DNA of 64,000 nucleotides, taken from Pseudidiomarina gelatinasegens (GTDB lineage: Bacteria; Pseudomonadota; Gammaproteobacteria; Enterobacterales; Alteromonadaceae). Position 1 is the stretch's first letter; every line of letters begins with the position of its first letter. Shown here in pieces: positions 56,671 through 64,000 of the stretch. A program made the position numbers and the translations under genes. The notes beneath the pieces are model-generated. The model did not search any database. It was not told where the DNA came from and saw only the letters and a program-made list of their open reading frames with translations. The DNA is taken from contig NZ_RSFE01000002.1 in the NCBI RefSeq assembly GCF_004025325.1, forward strand, positions 62,001 through 126,000. Reading direction: 5' to 3'.

Positions 56671-57018
56671 TTAGTAGGTAAGTACTTTGGTTAGTTTAGC
56701 GAGTGCAACGTGCCATTCATCTGTGTCCAGTACCTTGATGGCACCAATAAAATCATCTTCTGACAAGCCGCGCGCTGCCAATTCATCTTCATGAACCCAA
56801 GGTGCAGGGCACTCGAATAGCTCCAACATGGCATAGCGCTTGTGTAATGAACGATTATTTTGCTGGCTATCACCGTCATGCAGCCATAAATCAATGCCAT
56901 GACCGGTAAGTATGAGTTGCGGGTTTAAATCCATGCTGGCAAGCGCCAAAAGCATATCCTGCCCCTGCCAGGCTGTTTGGCTATCACTTGCTTGGGTTTG
57001 AATTACAGCGAGTGTCAT
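56671..57018 (-). CDS. tusC: TusC, sulfurtransferase complex subunit
   Basis: This 115-residue DsrF-like protein contains QTAWQGQDMLLALASMDLNPQLILTGHGIDLWL, typical of TusC (a structural subunit). HKRYAMLELFECPAPWVHEDEL follows. It sits in the tusD-C-B-E order, 20 bases from tusD and 9 from tusB. Confidence 0.9.
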   Translation of the reverse strand: MTLAVIQTQASDSQTAWQGQDMLLALASMDLNPQLILTGHGIDLWLHDGDSQQNNRSLHKRYAMLELFECPAPWVHEDELAARGLSEDDFIGAIKVLDTDEWHVALAKLTKVLTY

Positions 57019-57038
57019 GATGGTTAGGGTCCGCGAGG

Positions 57039-57395
57039 TTAAAACTGAATCACATGGTCAGTTGCAGCTGCAGCCATCGAAAACTCACTGAGGCCGCCGT
57101 TTTGAAAGGGTGCCACAAGTTCATCGACATTCATGTTATACGTTGTTTCTGCAACGGTATTGCAAATAACGAGAGGGATGTTGTGCTCGTGTGCTAATGC
57201 CTGCCAAAGCGCTACGGTTTCGGTTTCGGCGGGTTGCTGTGCATGCATAACAGCGGCGCTATAAAAAAACACCATATCAATGTGATGGCCGGAAACAAGC
57301 GCAGCCTGCGCGTAGTGATACGCTAACAGGCTGCGACTTTGGGCCGGAACGCTTGCCGCAGGTGCGGCATGTAACGCAATAACTATCCGTGCCAC
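57039..57395 (-). CDS. tusD: TusD, catalytic sulfurtransferase subunit
   Basis: This 118-residue DsrE-like protein has YHYAQAALVSGHHIDMVFFY near the N terminus. The sulfur-accepting Cys is in LVICNTVAE and the C terminus DHVIQF closely matches E. coli TusD. It takes sulfur from TusA and passes it to TusE. The start is GTG at 57395 with AAAGGTAAAG upstream. It follows yccA by 10 bases. Confidence 0.92.
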   Translation of the reverse strand: MARIVIALHAAPAASVPAQSRSLLAYHYAQAALVSGHHIDMVFFYSAAVMHAQQPAETETVALWQALAHEHNIPLVICNTVAETTYNMNVDELVAPFQNGGLSEFSMAAAATDHVIQF

Positions 57396-57405
57396 AGCTT
57401 TACCT

Positions 57406-58080
57406 TTACTCGTCGCCGCCGAACGCAGTTAAAATATGCAGAAGGCTCACGAAAATATTATAAATCGAAACGTACAGGGTTACTGTCGCCAACACGTAGT
57501 TGCGCTCACCACCATGAATGATGGCGCTGGTTTGCATCAGAATGGCGCCTGCTGAAAACAAAATAAACAGGGCTGATAAGGTTAAGCTCAATGCCGGCAC
57601 GTTCATAAAGATATTCGCAACGAAGGCAACCAACACCACAACGAACAACGCGGTCATCATGCCGCCCAGAAATGACATGTCTTTTTTGGTTGTTAACACA
57701 TAGGCCGACAAGGCAAAAAAGGTTAATGCGGTGCCACCAAGTGCGGTCATAATGATTTGATCACCGGCCGGACCAATGGCACTGATTGAACCAAGAATTG
57801 GGCCTAAGGTGTATCCCATGAATCCGGTTAAGGCAAACACGGAGACCAAGCCTGCGGCACTGTTGGCGGTTTTATGCACGAGGAACAATAAGCCATAGAA
57901 ACCGACCAGCGTAATGATGAAGCCTGGGTGAGGTAACCCCATGCTCGCAGCAATAAACGCGGTAAAGGCGCTAAAGGCTAGTGTTAAACCGAGTAACATG
58001 TAGGTGTTACGCAGAACTTTGTTAGTTTGTAAAACTGTTTCACCGCGCTGTGCGGTAGAAATGTGAGCTTGGTTACTCAT
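57406..58080 (-). CDS. yccA: Bax inhibitor-1/YccA family membrane protein
   Basis: This 224-residue protein has seven hydrophobic segments of the TMBIM fold. The family motif is VSIYNIFVSLLHIL near the C terminus, with conserved acidic residues at the very end (GGDE). E. coli YccA is an FtsH substrate that modulates FtsH. The pairing with the tus genes recalls the E. coli yccA-tusE neighbourhood. It heads the minus-strand yccA-tusDCBE run. Confidence 0.93.
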   Translation of the reverse strand: MSNQAHISTAQRGETVLQTNKVLRNTYMLLGLTLAFSAFTAFIAASMGLPHPGFIITLVGFYGLLFLVHKTANSAAGLVSVFALTGFMGYTLGPILGSISAIGPAGDQIIMTALGGTALTFFALSAYVLTTKKDMSFLGGMMTALFVVVLVAFVANIFMNVPALSLTLSALFILFSAGAILMQTSAIIHGGERNYVLATVTLYVSIYNIFVSLLHILTAFGGDE

Positions 58081-58237
58081 GTAAATCTCCGTGTTGTTCT
58101 CAATGGCTTATTCTACGAACAAGTTAATCACCTAGAGTGTACCGTATAAATGGGTACCAAAGACAATGTTTTCAAGCGAAATTCATACCTGATTGTATAA
58201 AATGACAGCAAACGAACCATTTGGTTTAAATTTTTCC

Positions 58238-58266
58238 TTTACAAGCGTGTTTCAGCTCTTTATCAT
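58238..58266 (+). promoter_or_regulatory. promoter of tRNA-Ser
   Basis: TTTACA (58238-58243) and TATCAT (58261-58266) are 17 bases apart, 36 bases before the mature tRNA. The rest of the 221-base gap back to yccA shows no gene; it should also hold the yccA promoter. Confidence 0.65.
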
Positions 58267-58301
58267 TCGCTTCGTCTTGAGGCACACACCTTACAGACCG
58301 C

Positions 58302-58394
<93 letters not shown>

Positions 58395-58400
58395 ATTCGA

Positions 58401-58429
58401 AAAGCCCGCTCTTTTGAGCGGGCTTTTTT
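58401..58429 (+). terminator. terminator of tRNA-Ser
   Basis: AAAGCCCGCTC (58401-58411) and GAGCGGGCTTT (58416-58426) flank TTTT and run into T's. It starts eight bases after the CCA end. Confidence 0.94.
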
Positions 58430-58476
58430 CGTTTTGCGTCTGCTAGAATACCGAATCATGCAGTCAAGGAGGTTAC

Positions 58477-59268
58477 ATGCAGTTTTCAGAGATACTTAGC
58501 CAGATTACGCCAGCCGCGGAGCAGTTAATTCAACTGCCTGAAGGATGGGGGCAGGGCCGCGCATTATTCGGCGGTATTACTGCAGCCATTGCTTGGCAAC
58601 ATGCGCACTATGGTGCCAGTGCTGAGCAAGACCTTCGCGCATTTACGGTTTCCTTTGTTGCTCCTGTGCAACCCGGTGAAGCGACGTTGGCTCGGCGTAT
58701 TCTTCGTGAAGGCAAAAACGTAACTCAGATAGCGGTTGAAATTCTTCAGGATAACGCCGTCGTGCTATCTGCGTTGGCGAGCTATGGGCGCTCACGCCCT
58801 TCCGCAGTGCAGGTGACCGACACACTTCAGGCAAATGTACCAAGCCGTGAACTTGGCGCTGAATTTCCTAAGGTCAGCATTCTACCCGAGTTTACTGAAC
58901 ACTATGATTACGCCGTTTCAGTTGGTGGCTTACCTTTTTCAGGTAATACGTCACGTGAATTCGGCGGTTGGATGCGCTATCGCAAAGAACAGCAGCCGAT
59001 TACTATCGGGTTATTGTTAGGTTTAGTTGATGCGTGGCCACCGGCCGTATTACCACATTTGCAGCAACCAGCACCGGCGAGTTCATTAACGTGGACAATT
59101 GAGTTCCCAGAACCTCTGGATAATCAAAAGAGTACGCACGACTGGTGGCAGTATGTTGCGTATATAGATTATGCCGCACACGGATATGGCCATACGCATG
59201 CGCATATTTGGGATGATGAAGGCAAGTTAGTCGCCATAAGCCGACAAACCGTGACGGTGTTTGGTTAA
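58477..59268 (+). CDS. acyl-CoA thioesterase family protein (double hotdog)
   Basis: This 263-residue protein has two hotdog units. The first contains GWGQGRALFGGITAAIAWQHA and AFTVSFVAPVQPGEATLARRILREGKN. The second contains GGWMRYR ... GLLLGLVDAWPPAVLP. It is TesB-like and probably hydrolyses acyl-CoAs; the chain-length preference is unknown. A full AAGGAGGT lies before the ATG. It stands alone between tRNA-Ser and the regulator gene. Confidence 0.85.
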   Translation: MQFSEILSQITPAAEQLIQLPEGWGQGRALFGGITAAIAWQHAHYGASAEQDLRAFTVSFVAPVQPGEATLARRILREGKNVTQIAVEILQDNAVVLSALASYGRSRPSAVQVTDTLQANVPSRELGAEFPKVSILPEFTEHYDYAVSVGGLPFSGNTSREFGGWMRYRKEQQPITIGLLLGLVDAWPPAVLPHLQQPAPASSLTWTIEFPEPLDNQKSTHDWWQYVAYIDYAAHGYGHTHAHIWDDEGKLVAISRQTVTVFG

Positions 59269-59409
59269 TCATTGATCACTTTGTAAGAAATTTAATGATC
59301 ATACTGTAATTCGATGAATTTGTTATTGATTTTAGCTCACAAATAGGTCATACCTGAACTCACCTAGTGAATTCCTCGCTAGGAAATACCTCACAAGGAA
59401 TGTGTCGTC

Positions 59410-60069
59410 ATGACCGACTTTATCATTGCAATACCGAGCGATTTGTTGCGATCTGGGATGTACACAACATTAAGTTCGGGCAATAAAAAATACCGCGTAG
59501 TAGCGAGTGTTTCGACCATAAATGAATTACGAGATGAAGTGAAAAATCATCCGTTTGCAGCTGTTATTTTATCCAGTCGACTCGCAGGTGATGGGACAAT
59601 TGAAAGTTGGCGAAGACTGCACCGAAGGTACAATGACTTGCAACTTATATTATGGGCGGAAAACTTCCAGGACGTACTCGATTTTCAATGCAATACGCAC
59701 ACAGTGGATGCGTTTTTGTTAGCGAATGCGAGTTATGAGGAATTTGAACGCGCTTGCGCGAATACAAGCCGAGGCCAAATGTACGTGGCCAGTGCTGTGG
59801 CTGAATATTTGGCTAAAAACCCACGGTCGCAAAACTTCAGGCGTTTAATGAAGTCTCTGAGTGACCGAGAGCTGCAAGTCACGCAAATGTTAGGCCGCGG
59901 AATTCGCGTGGTTGATATTGCGAAGCATCTAAATATCAGCAGTAAAACAGTAAATACCTTTCGATATCGAATATTTCAGAAGCTTGGTGTAGCGGGTGAT
60001 GTTGAATTGACTCATCTTGCGATACAATCAGGGCTTGTTGAAATCGACCAATCGCAAAGGTATGACTGA
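59410..60069 (+). CDS. GacA/UvrY-type LuxR regulator with degenerate receiver domain
   Basis: This 219-residue protein sits in the uvrY (gacA)-uvrC-pgsA position. The C-terminal LuxR helix-turn-helix is a clear GacA/UvrY match ([48 protein letters not shown]). The receiver half aligns with UvrY end to end, but its chemistry is gone: the acidic pair is Ile8-Pro9, the phosphoacceptor Asp is Ser55, and the Thr and Lys positions are Ala. It should not be phosphorylated by a BarA-type kinase. It probably binds DNA without phosphorylation or responds to another cue. It overlaps uvrC by 8 bases. Confidence 0.88.
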   Translation: MTDFIIAIPSDLLRSGMYTTLSSGNKKYRVVASVSTINELRDEVKNHPFAAVILSSRLAGDGTIESWRRLHRRYNDLQLILWAENFQDVLDFQCNTHTVDAFLLANASYEEFERACANTSRGQMYVASAVAEYLAKNPRSQNFRRLMKSLSDRELQVTQMLGRGIRVVDIAKHLNISSKTVNTFRYRIFQKLGVAGDVELTHLAIQSGLVEIDQSQRYD

Positions 60070-61927
60070 CTCCGTATTCAATGTTAAAGCATTTATCCAG
60101 CACCTGACCCATCAATCTGGCGTGTATCGCATGTACGATGGTGAGGGTGTTGTTATTTATGTGGGTAAGGCCAAAGACTTAAAAAAGCGCGTTAGCAGCT
60201 ACTTTCGTAAAAATGTCGACAGCCCCAAAACCCAAACGCTGGTTAAGCAAATTGCCTCTATGGATGTCACGGTAACCAATACCGAAGCTGAAGCACTTAT
60301 TCTAGAAAACAATTTTATTAAAAAATATCGGCCACGCTATAACGTTCTGCTGCGCGACGATAAGTCATACCCTTATATTTTTGTGAGCCATCATTCACAC
60401 CCGCGTTTAGCATTTCACCGCGGTACGCGCCGCGAGAAAGGTGATTATTTTGGGCCGTTCCCAAGTGGCGTGGCGGTACGAGAGAGTCTGCGGCTCATGC
60501 AAAAGTTGTTTCCCGTGCGCCAATGCGAAGATTCGTACTACCGAGCCCGCAGCCGCCCGTGTTTGCAATATCAATTAAAGCGCTGTTTAGCCCCTTGCGT
60601 GGAAGGCTACTGCACAGACGGGGAATACCAAGAGCAAGTAGATTTAGCCAAGGCATTTTTGCAAGGCAAGAATCAACAAGTTATTGATCAGTTGGTTGCG
60701 CGCATGGAGCAGGCTAGCACCGTGCTGGATTTCGAGCGCGCCGCAAGGTTTCGCGATCAGATAGCGGCGATGCGCAAAGTGCAAGAACGCAATGCTGTTA
60801 CCGGTAATCAACAAGAGCTTGATGTTATCGGGTTTGTACGTCGTGGTGGAATTGCCGCAGTGCATTTATTGTTTATTCGCGAAGGTGCGGTGCAAGGTAG
60901 CCGTAGCTACTTCCCAAAAGTGCCGCCGAATACCGAAGATTCTGAAATTTTGCTCGCGTTCATGCTGCAATTTTACTTGAATGACCAAGTTGGCCGGCGG
61001 TTACCGCGTGAAATTATTCTACCGGAAGCTAATGCGGCGCAGGTGCTCGATCCTGAACACGATTTACAGATTCTTGAGCAAGCGCTCGCACAGAATGTTC
61101 GCATGACCCATAGCGTGCGCGGTGAGCGAAAGCAATATCAAGTGCTGGCACAAAAGAACGCGCTCAATGCGATAGAAAGCAAATTAAATCAAGAAAACAC
61201 GATGGTTCTGCGACTACAACAGCTGGAGCAGGTATTGGATCTTGAGCAGCCCGTGCAACGCATGGAGTGTTTCGATATTAGCCACACCATGGGTCAAGAG
61301 ACTGTTGCTTCGTGTGTGGTATTCGACCGGCAGGGGCCGAAAAAAGCAGATTACCGCCGTTTTAATATCAAGGGTATTACACCGGGCGATGACTACGCAG
61401 CCATGGCTCAGGCTTTACAGCGACGGTTCGACGCTGCACTCTTAAGTGAAGAAGGGAAGGCCGCGATACCCGATATTTTATTTATTGATGGCGGCAAAGG
61501 TCAGCTGGCGCAAGCAGAAGCTTATTTTAATGATTGGGGCGATGAGCAAGGTGTGCGGCCACCATTACTTATTGGTGTTGCTAAAGGCGAGTCACGCAAA
61601 CCTGGGCTAGAAACACTGATTTTGGCGGGCAGTCACGCAACAGTTCCATTAGCGGGCGATGCGCCTGCATTGCACTTAGTTCAGCATATTCGCGACGAAT
61701 CGCATCGTTTCGCTATTACCGGCCACCGCCAACGTCGGGCAAAAGTTCGCCGATCATCAAAACTCGAAGATATTCCGGGAATTGGTGCTAAGCGACGACA
61801 AAAAATATTGCAAAATCTAGGTGGATTACAGGAAGTAAAACAGGCTAGTATTGAGCAACTTACTGCAGTACCAGGAATTAGTCGCGAACTAGCAGAAATT
61901 ATCTACCATGCATTTCGTGATGAATAG
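60062..61927 (+). CDS. uvrC: UvrABC excinuclease subunit C
   Basis: This 621-residue dual-incision nuclease of nucleotide-excision repair has a GIY-YIG domain (about 15-95, SGVYRMYD and [14 protein letters not shown]). A Cys cluster ([15 protein letters not shown]) and a UVR motif (about 205-240) that binds UvrB follow. The RNase-H-like 5' nuclease domain ([29 protein letters not shown]) and a C-terminal tandem HhH complete it. The ATG at 60062 lies inside the end of the regulator gene with AAAGG close upstream. It is 15 bases ahead of pgsA. Confidence 0.97.
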   Translation: MTDSVFNVKAFIQHLTHQSGVYRMYDGEGVVIYVGKAKDLKKRVSSYFRKNVDSPKTQTLVKQIASMDVTVTNTEAEALILENNFIKKYRPRYNVLLRDDKSYPYIFVSHHSHPRLAFHRGTRREKGDYFGPFPSGVAVRESLRLMQKLFPVRQCEDSYYRARSRPCLQYQLKRCLAPCVEGYCTDGEYQEQVDLAKAFLQGKNQQVIDQLVARMEQASTVLDFERAARFRDQIAAMRKVQERNAVTGNQQELDVIGFVRRGGIAAVHLLFIREGAVQGSRSYFPKVPPNTEDSEILLAFMLQFYLNDQVGRRLPREIILPEANAAQVLDPEHDLQILEQALAQNVRMTHSVRGERKQYQVLAQKNALNAIESKLNQENTMVLRLQQLEQVLDLEQPVQRMECFDISHTMGQETVASCVVFDRQGPKKADYRRFNIKGITPGDDYAAMAQALQRRFDAALLSEEGKAAIPDILFIDGGKGQLAQAEAYFNDWGDEQGVRPPLLIGVAKGESRKPGLETLILAGSHATVPLAGDAPALHLVQHIRDESHRFAITGHRQRRAKVRRSSKLEDIPGIGAKRRQKILQNLGGLQEVKQASIEQLTAVPGISRELAEIIYHAFRDE

Positions 61928-61942
61928 AGGACAATAGCGCTG

Positions 61943-62491
61943 ATGTGGAATATTCCTAACATCTTGACCAGCTTCCGGATTTTATTGATTCCGGTGTTTC
62001 TGATTATCTATTATTTACCAGGCCAAGATGCCCATTTTTGGGCTGCTTTTGTGTTTGCCGTGGCTGGATTTACGGATGCACTTGATGGTTGGGTAGCTCG
62101 GAAGTTTAATCAATTCACCAAGTTCGGTGCATTTTTAGACCCAGTTGCCGATAAAGTAATGGTTGCAGCCTCACTGGTAGTTGTTGTTGAGCACTATGCA
62201 ACTTGGTGGATAAGTATACCTGCACTAACAATTATCAGTCGTGAACTGGTTATTTCAGCATTGCGTGAATGGATGGCGCAGATTGGCCGACACGACCAGG
62301 TTAAAGTATCAAATTTAGGTAAATACAAAACGATTGCACAAATGGTCGCCATTGGTGGCTTGATTTGGGAAGCCAACACTTTTGTTATCGTAACGGCAAC
62401 AGTATTGCTCTATGCCGCTTTTGTTCTAACACTGTGGTCAATGGGTGAATATTTGCGCGCTGCATGGTCAGATTTAAGCCAAGTGGATTAA
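61943..62491 (+). CDS. pgsA: CDP-diacylglycerol--glycerol-3-phosphate 3-phosphatidyltransferase
   Basis: This 182-residue inner-membrane enzyme makes phosphatidylglycerol phosphate. The CDP-alcohol phosphotransferase signature D-x2-DG-x2-AR-x8-G-x3-D-x3-D is complete in TDALDGWVARKFNQFTKFG followed by AFLDPVADK. Four or five hydrophobic segments are visible. The uvrY-uvrC-pgsA-tRNA order is the E. coli order. Confidence 0.97.
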   Translation: MWNIPNILTSFRILLIPVFLIIYYLPGQDAHFWAAFVFAVAGFTDALDGWVARKFNQFTKFGAFLDPVADKVMVAASLVVVVEHYATWWISIPALTIISRELVISALREWMAQIGRHDQVKVSNLGKYKTIAQMVAIGGLIWEANTFVIVTATVLLYAAFVLTLWSMGEYLRAAWSDLSQVD

Positions 62492-62527
62492 AAATAGGCA
62501 AACAGACGTGTTCAGGCGAAAAAGTCG

Positions 62528-62555
62528 TTGACCTTGCCGAAATAGACAGTAGAAT
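62528..62555 (+). promoter_or_regulatory. promoter of the tRNA-Gly-Cys-Leu cluster
   Basis: TTGACC (62528-62533) and TAGAAT (62550-62555) are 16 bases apart, followed by a GC-rich discriminator and the first tRNA 16 bases later. Confidence 0.7.
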
Positions 62556-62570
62556 GCGTCAGCACTGGAT

Positions 62571-62645
62571 GCGGGAATAGCTCAGTGGTAGAGCACAACC
62601 TTGCCAAGGTTGGGGTCGCGAGTTCGAATCTCGTTTCCCGCTCCA
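62571..62645 (+). tRNA. tRNA-Gly (anticodon GCC)
   Basis: This 75-base tRNA has encoded CCA. The acceptor GCGGGAA pairs with TTCCCGC, the anticodon loop TTGCCAA reads GGC/GGT, and the T arm has GTTCGAATC. It is first of three tandem tRNAs, in the same order as E. coli glyW-cysT-leuZ. Confidence 0.96.
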
Positions 62646-62653
62646 AACTCAAT

Positions 62654-62727
62654 GGCGGGTTGGCAGAATGGCTATGCAGCGGATTGCAAATCCGTGGATC
62701 TCGGTTCGACTCCGGGACCCGCCTCCA
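62654..62727 (+). tRNA. tRNA-Cys (anticodon GCA)
   Basis: This 74-base tRNA has encoded CCA. The acceptor GGCGGGT pairs with ACCCGCC, the anticodon loop is TTGCAAA, and the T arm has GGTTCGACTCC. It lies 8 bases after tRNA-Gly. Confidence 0.96.
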
Positions 62728-62755
62728 TTGAGAGACCTCAGGTAATACAGTATGT

Positions 62756-62842
62756 GCCCGGGTGGTGAAATTGGTAGACACAAGGGATTTAAAATCCCTC
62801 GCTGGTAACAGCGTGCCGGTTCAAGTCCGGCCCCGGGCACCA
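62756..62842 (+). tRNA. tRNA-Leu (anticodon TAA)
   Basis: This 87-base class II tRNA has encoded CCA (62840-62842). The acceptor GCCCGGG pairs with CCCGGGC, the anticodon loop TTTAAAA is inside GGGA/TCCC, and the variable arm is CGCTGGTAACAGCG. It is last of the cluster. I see no clear terminator in the 91 bases after it. Confidence 0.96.
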
Positions 62843-62933
62843 CTTCCTCTGCAATTTATTTTTTATTGACGCTTGTCAAACATCTAAACCACCCATATCT
62901 TTACTACATCATGCAAACAGATTCGGTTTAGCC

Positions 62934-63221
62934 GTGGCTTTGTTACGTTTTGGGATTGTTACAGTCATATTTTCCTTGCTGTGGTTGGCGCCACGGGCAG
63001 AGATTAATGCTGTTGACGGTTACCATCTGGAACAAACCGCCGTTGAGTTGAATGTATCATCCGAGCGAAATCTGCTGGATGAGCCTGATTATGCGTTATT
63101 AACACACACGAACCCGCTCCAAAGTACTTATTCATACCAACCTGAAATTGGTACTGCGGTTGCAGCCTTCAGTTATATTGTTTCGTCTAACCCGGCTAGA
63201 GCTCCACCAGTTCTGGATTGA
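62934..63221 (+). CDS. small exported hypothetical protein
   Basis: I do not recognise this 95-residue reading frame. It begins with a hydrophobic signal-like segment (LLRFGIVTVIFSLLWLAP). The rest is a polar, Ser/Thr/Tyr-rich stretch with no motif. The start would be GTG 62934 (or TTG 62940) and no good ribosome-binding site is visible, so the gene is tentative. It lies between tRNA-Leu and the CBS-domain gene. Confidence 0.4.
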   Translation: MALLRFGIVTVIFSLLWLAPRAEINAVDGYHLEQTAVELNVSSERNLLDEPDYALLTHTNPLQSTYSYQPEIGTAVAAFSYIVSSNPARAPPVLD

Positions 63222-63271
63222 TTTAATTATTTTAAATAAAAAATTAATCAATCAGTATATTGAGGTGAGTT

Positions 63272-63868
63272 ATGTCCGAATTCCACGCATTACATTGGGA
63301 ATCATCCCCACACACGCACTTTTTGCCGTTACCCAAAGAGCAATTGAGTCAAAAGCGTTTAGATTGGCATCAAAGTGCACACCATATCGTTGATGAACTG
63401 CATGACAACGCATTGGTACTGTTAACACCACAGATGCCTGTACTGGAAGCTGAATCGATATTTAATGCCTCTGAACAGCGTTATGGTGTTGTTATAGACG
63501 AAAAGAGACAGGTTATTGGTGTGCTCATGGCCCGCGAGCTGCATGGTCGCCATAGTGGTGTAATTGCCAATTTACTGCAATTGCCATGGCATGAGCTAAC
63601 TGTAGGGTACTTAATGCGGCCGATAGGTCAAATTCCGGTGTTAAACTCTCAACAAATCAGGGCTGCAAAAATTGGCGATATTGCTGCAACCATGCAGGCA
63701 GCAGGTTCTGATTTTATTGTGATTACAACCGATAGCCGTATTAGCGGTATCGTGGTTTCTCTTAAAATTATGGCGGTAACGGGTGAGTCCATTCGTTTAT
63801 ATCCGCGAGCAACAACTTTCGCTGAGGTTTTTAACGCGATCAAACATCCCGATAGTGTCGGAAATTAA
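63272..63868 (+). CDS. CBS-domain protein
   Basis: This 198-residue protein has a short N-terminal extension followed by a pair of CBS units. The first is about 47-120 (LLTPQMPVLEAESIFNASEQRYGVVIDE ... VIGVLMARELHG). The second is about 120-190 (MRPIGQIPVL ... DIAATMQAAGSDFIVITT ... ISGIVVSLKIM). CBS pairs bind adenine nucleotides or similar ligands. No output domain is attached, so it may regulate a partner in trans. TTGAGGTGA lies before the ATG. A terminator follows. Confidence 0.82.
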   Translation: MSEFHALHWESSPHTHFLPLPKEQLSQKRLDWHQSAHHIVDELHDNALVLLTPQMPVLEAESIFNASEQRYGVVIDEKRQVIGVLMARELHGRHSGVIANLLQLPWHELTVGYLMRPIGQIPVLNSQQIRAAKIGDIAATMQAAGSDFIVITTDSRISGIVVSLKIMAVTGESIRLYPRATTFAEVFNAIKHPDSVGN

Positions 63869-63883
63869 AGCTTTTTTTTTACT

Positions 63884-63912
63884 AAAGCCCTCGCTAAATC
63901 CGAGGGCTTTTT
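63884..63912 (+). terminator. terminator after the CBS-domain gene
   Basis: AAAGCCCTCG (63884-63893) and CGAGGGCTTT (63901-63910) flank seven bases and run into T's. A poly-T stretch (63872-63880) lies just before it. Confidence 0.9.
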
Positions 63913-63965
63913 ATATGTTGTATTATAAGCTTGAACGATAAACGCAAACAAACAAGGCAGCGACT

Positions 63966-64000
63966 ATGGAAGCAGCAGGGTGGATGGGAACATTATTAAT
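63966..64000 (+). CDS. start of a gene cut by the window edge
   Basis: ATG at 63966 opens a frame MEAAGWMGTLL that continues past the end. AAGGCAG lies about 9 bases upstream and the previous terminator gives a clean gap. Only eleven codons are visible, so no product can be named. Confidence 0.45.
   Translation, partial: MEAAGWMGTLL

Noticed and set aside
59273-59300. Two TGATCA palindromes 22 bases apart after the thioesterase gene
   Set aside because: A six-base palindrome occurring twice in AT-rich DNA is weak evidence; no T-run or known operator fits.

Overview
This window is a stretch of chromosome from a marine-type gammaproteobacterium of the order Alteromonadales. Idiomarinaceae (Idiomarina or Pseudidiomarina) is my best guess. 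That rests on the protein sequences, moderate base composition, the familiar gammaproteobacterial gene blocks, and an unusual load of secreted peptidases and amino-acid enzymes. I see no insertion sequence, prophage, integron, CRISPR array or other clear mobile DNA. Almost every gap is shorter than 260 bases.

Layout. 1-4.3 kb: the rpsA mRNA leader and rpsA, then ihfB, a strong terminator, and lapA-lapB-pyrF. 4.4-9.4 kb: a ComEA-like exported DNA-binding protein, a rhombosortase-like protease, a lipoprotein gamma-glutamyltransferase, and msrB, hinT and rlmI on the minus strand. 9.4-16.8 kb: metG divergent from apbC-dcd, then a secreted M14 peptidase and a YvcK-family protein. 17-29 kb: envelope and accessory genes. 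These are a DUF4382 lipoprotein, a DUF192 protein, an M28 lipoprotein peptidase, YgjV and two small membrane proteins, an RND efflux pair with a textbook AcrR-type operator inside its promoter, a quinone-oxidoreductase-like enzyme, and a second M28 peptidase. 29.2-32.2 kb: a minus-strand operon of cstA, a 90-residue protein ending in Cys-Cys, and a cysteine-free GET3/ArsA-like ATPase. 32.3-39.4 kb: an ABC exporter, a small exported protein, a DUF2868 membrane protein overlapping a DUF3482 GTPase, and a diguanylate cyclase. 39.5-42.9 kb: tRNA-Pro, yejM-yejL, yejK and cspD. 43-49.8 kb: clpS-clpA, infA, aat, trxB, ald and lrp. 49.9-56 kb: ftsK-lolA-rarA-crcB-serS. 56-58 kb: tusE-B-C-D and yccA on the minus strand. 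58-64 kb: tRNA-Ser, a thioesterase, a GacA/UvrY-like regulator with a degenerate receiver, uvrC, pgsA, tRNA-Gly-Cys-Leu, a CBS-domain protein and the first codons of one more gene.

Most of the genes are housekeeping: translation (rpsA, metG, serS, infA, aat, tus, rlmI, five tRNAs), proteolysis (clpS/clpA), chromosome segregation and repair (ftsK, rarA, uvrC, ihfB), nucleotide synthesis (pyrF, dcd), and redox (trxB, msrB). LapA/LapB and YejM, which control LPS synthesis by LpxC degradation, are both here about 37 kb apart. The M14, two M28 and GGT enzymes, with alanine dehydrogenase and Lrp, suit an organism living on peptides and amino acids.

The most interesting material is (i) the cstA / Cys-Cys-tail / ATPase operon, (ii) the DUF2868-DUF3482 membrane-GTPase pair, (iii) a GacA/UvrY protein that has lost every conserved receiver residue, (iv) the RND operator with no adjacent repressor gene, and (v) three phased TTTAC repeats upstream of a small exported protein. 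All names come from reading the sequence and from memory of the families. No database search was run.
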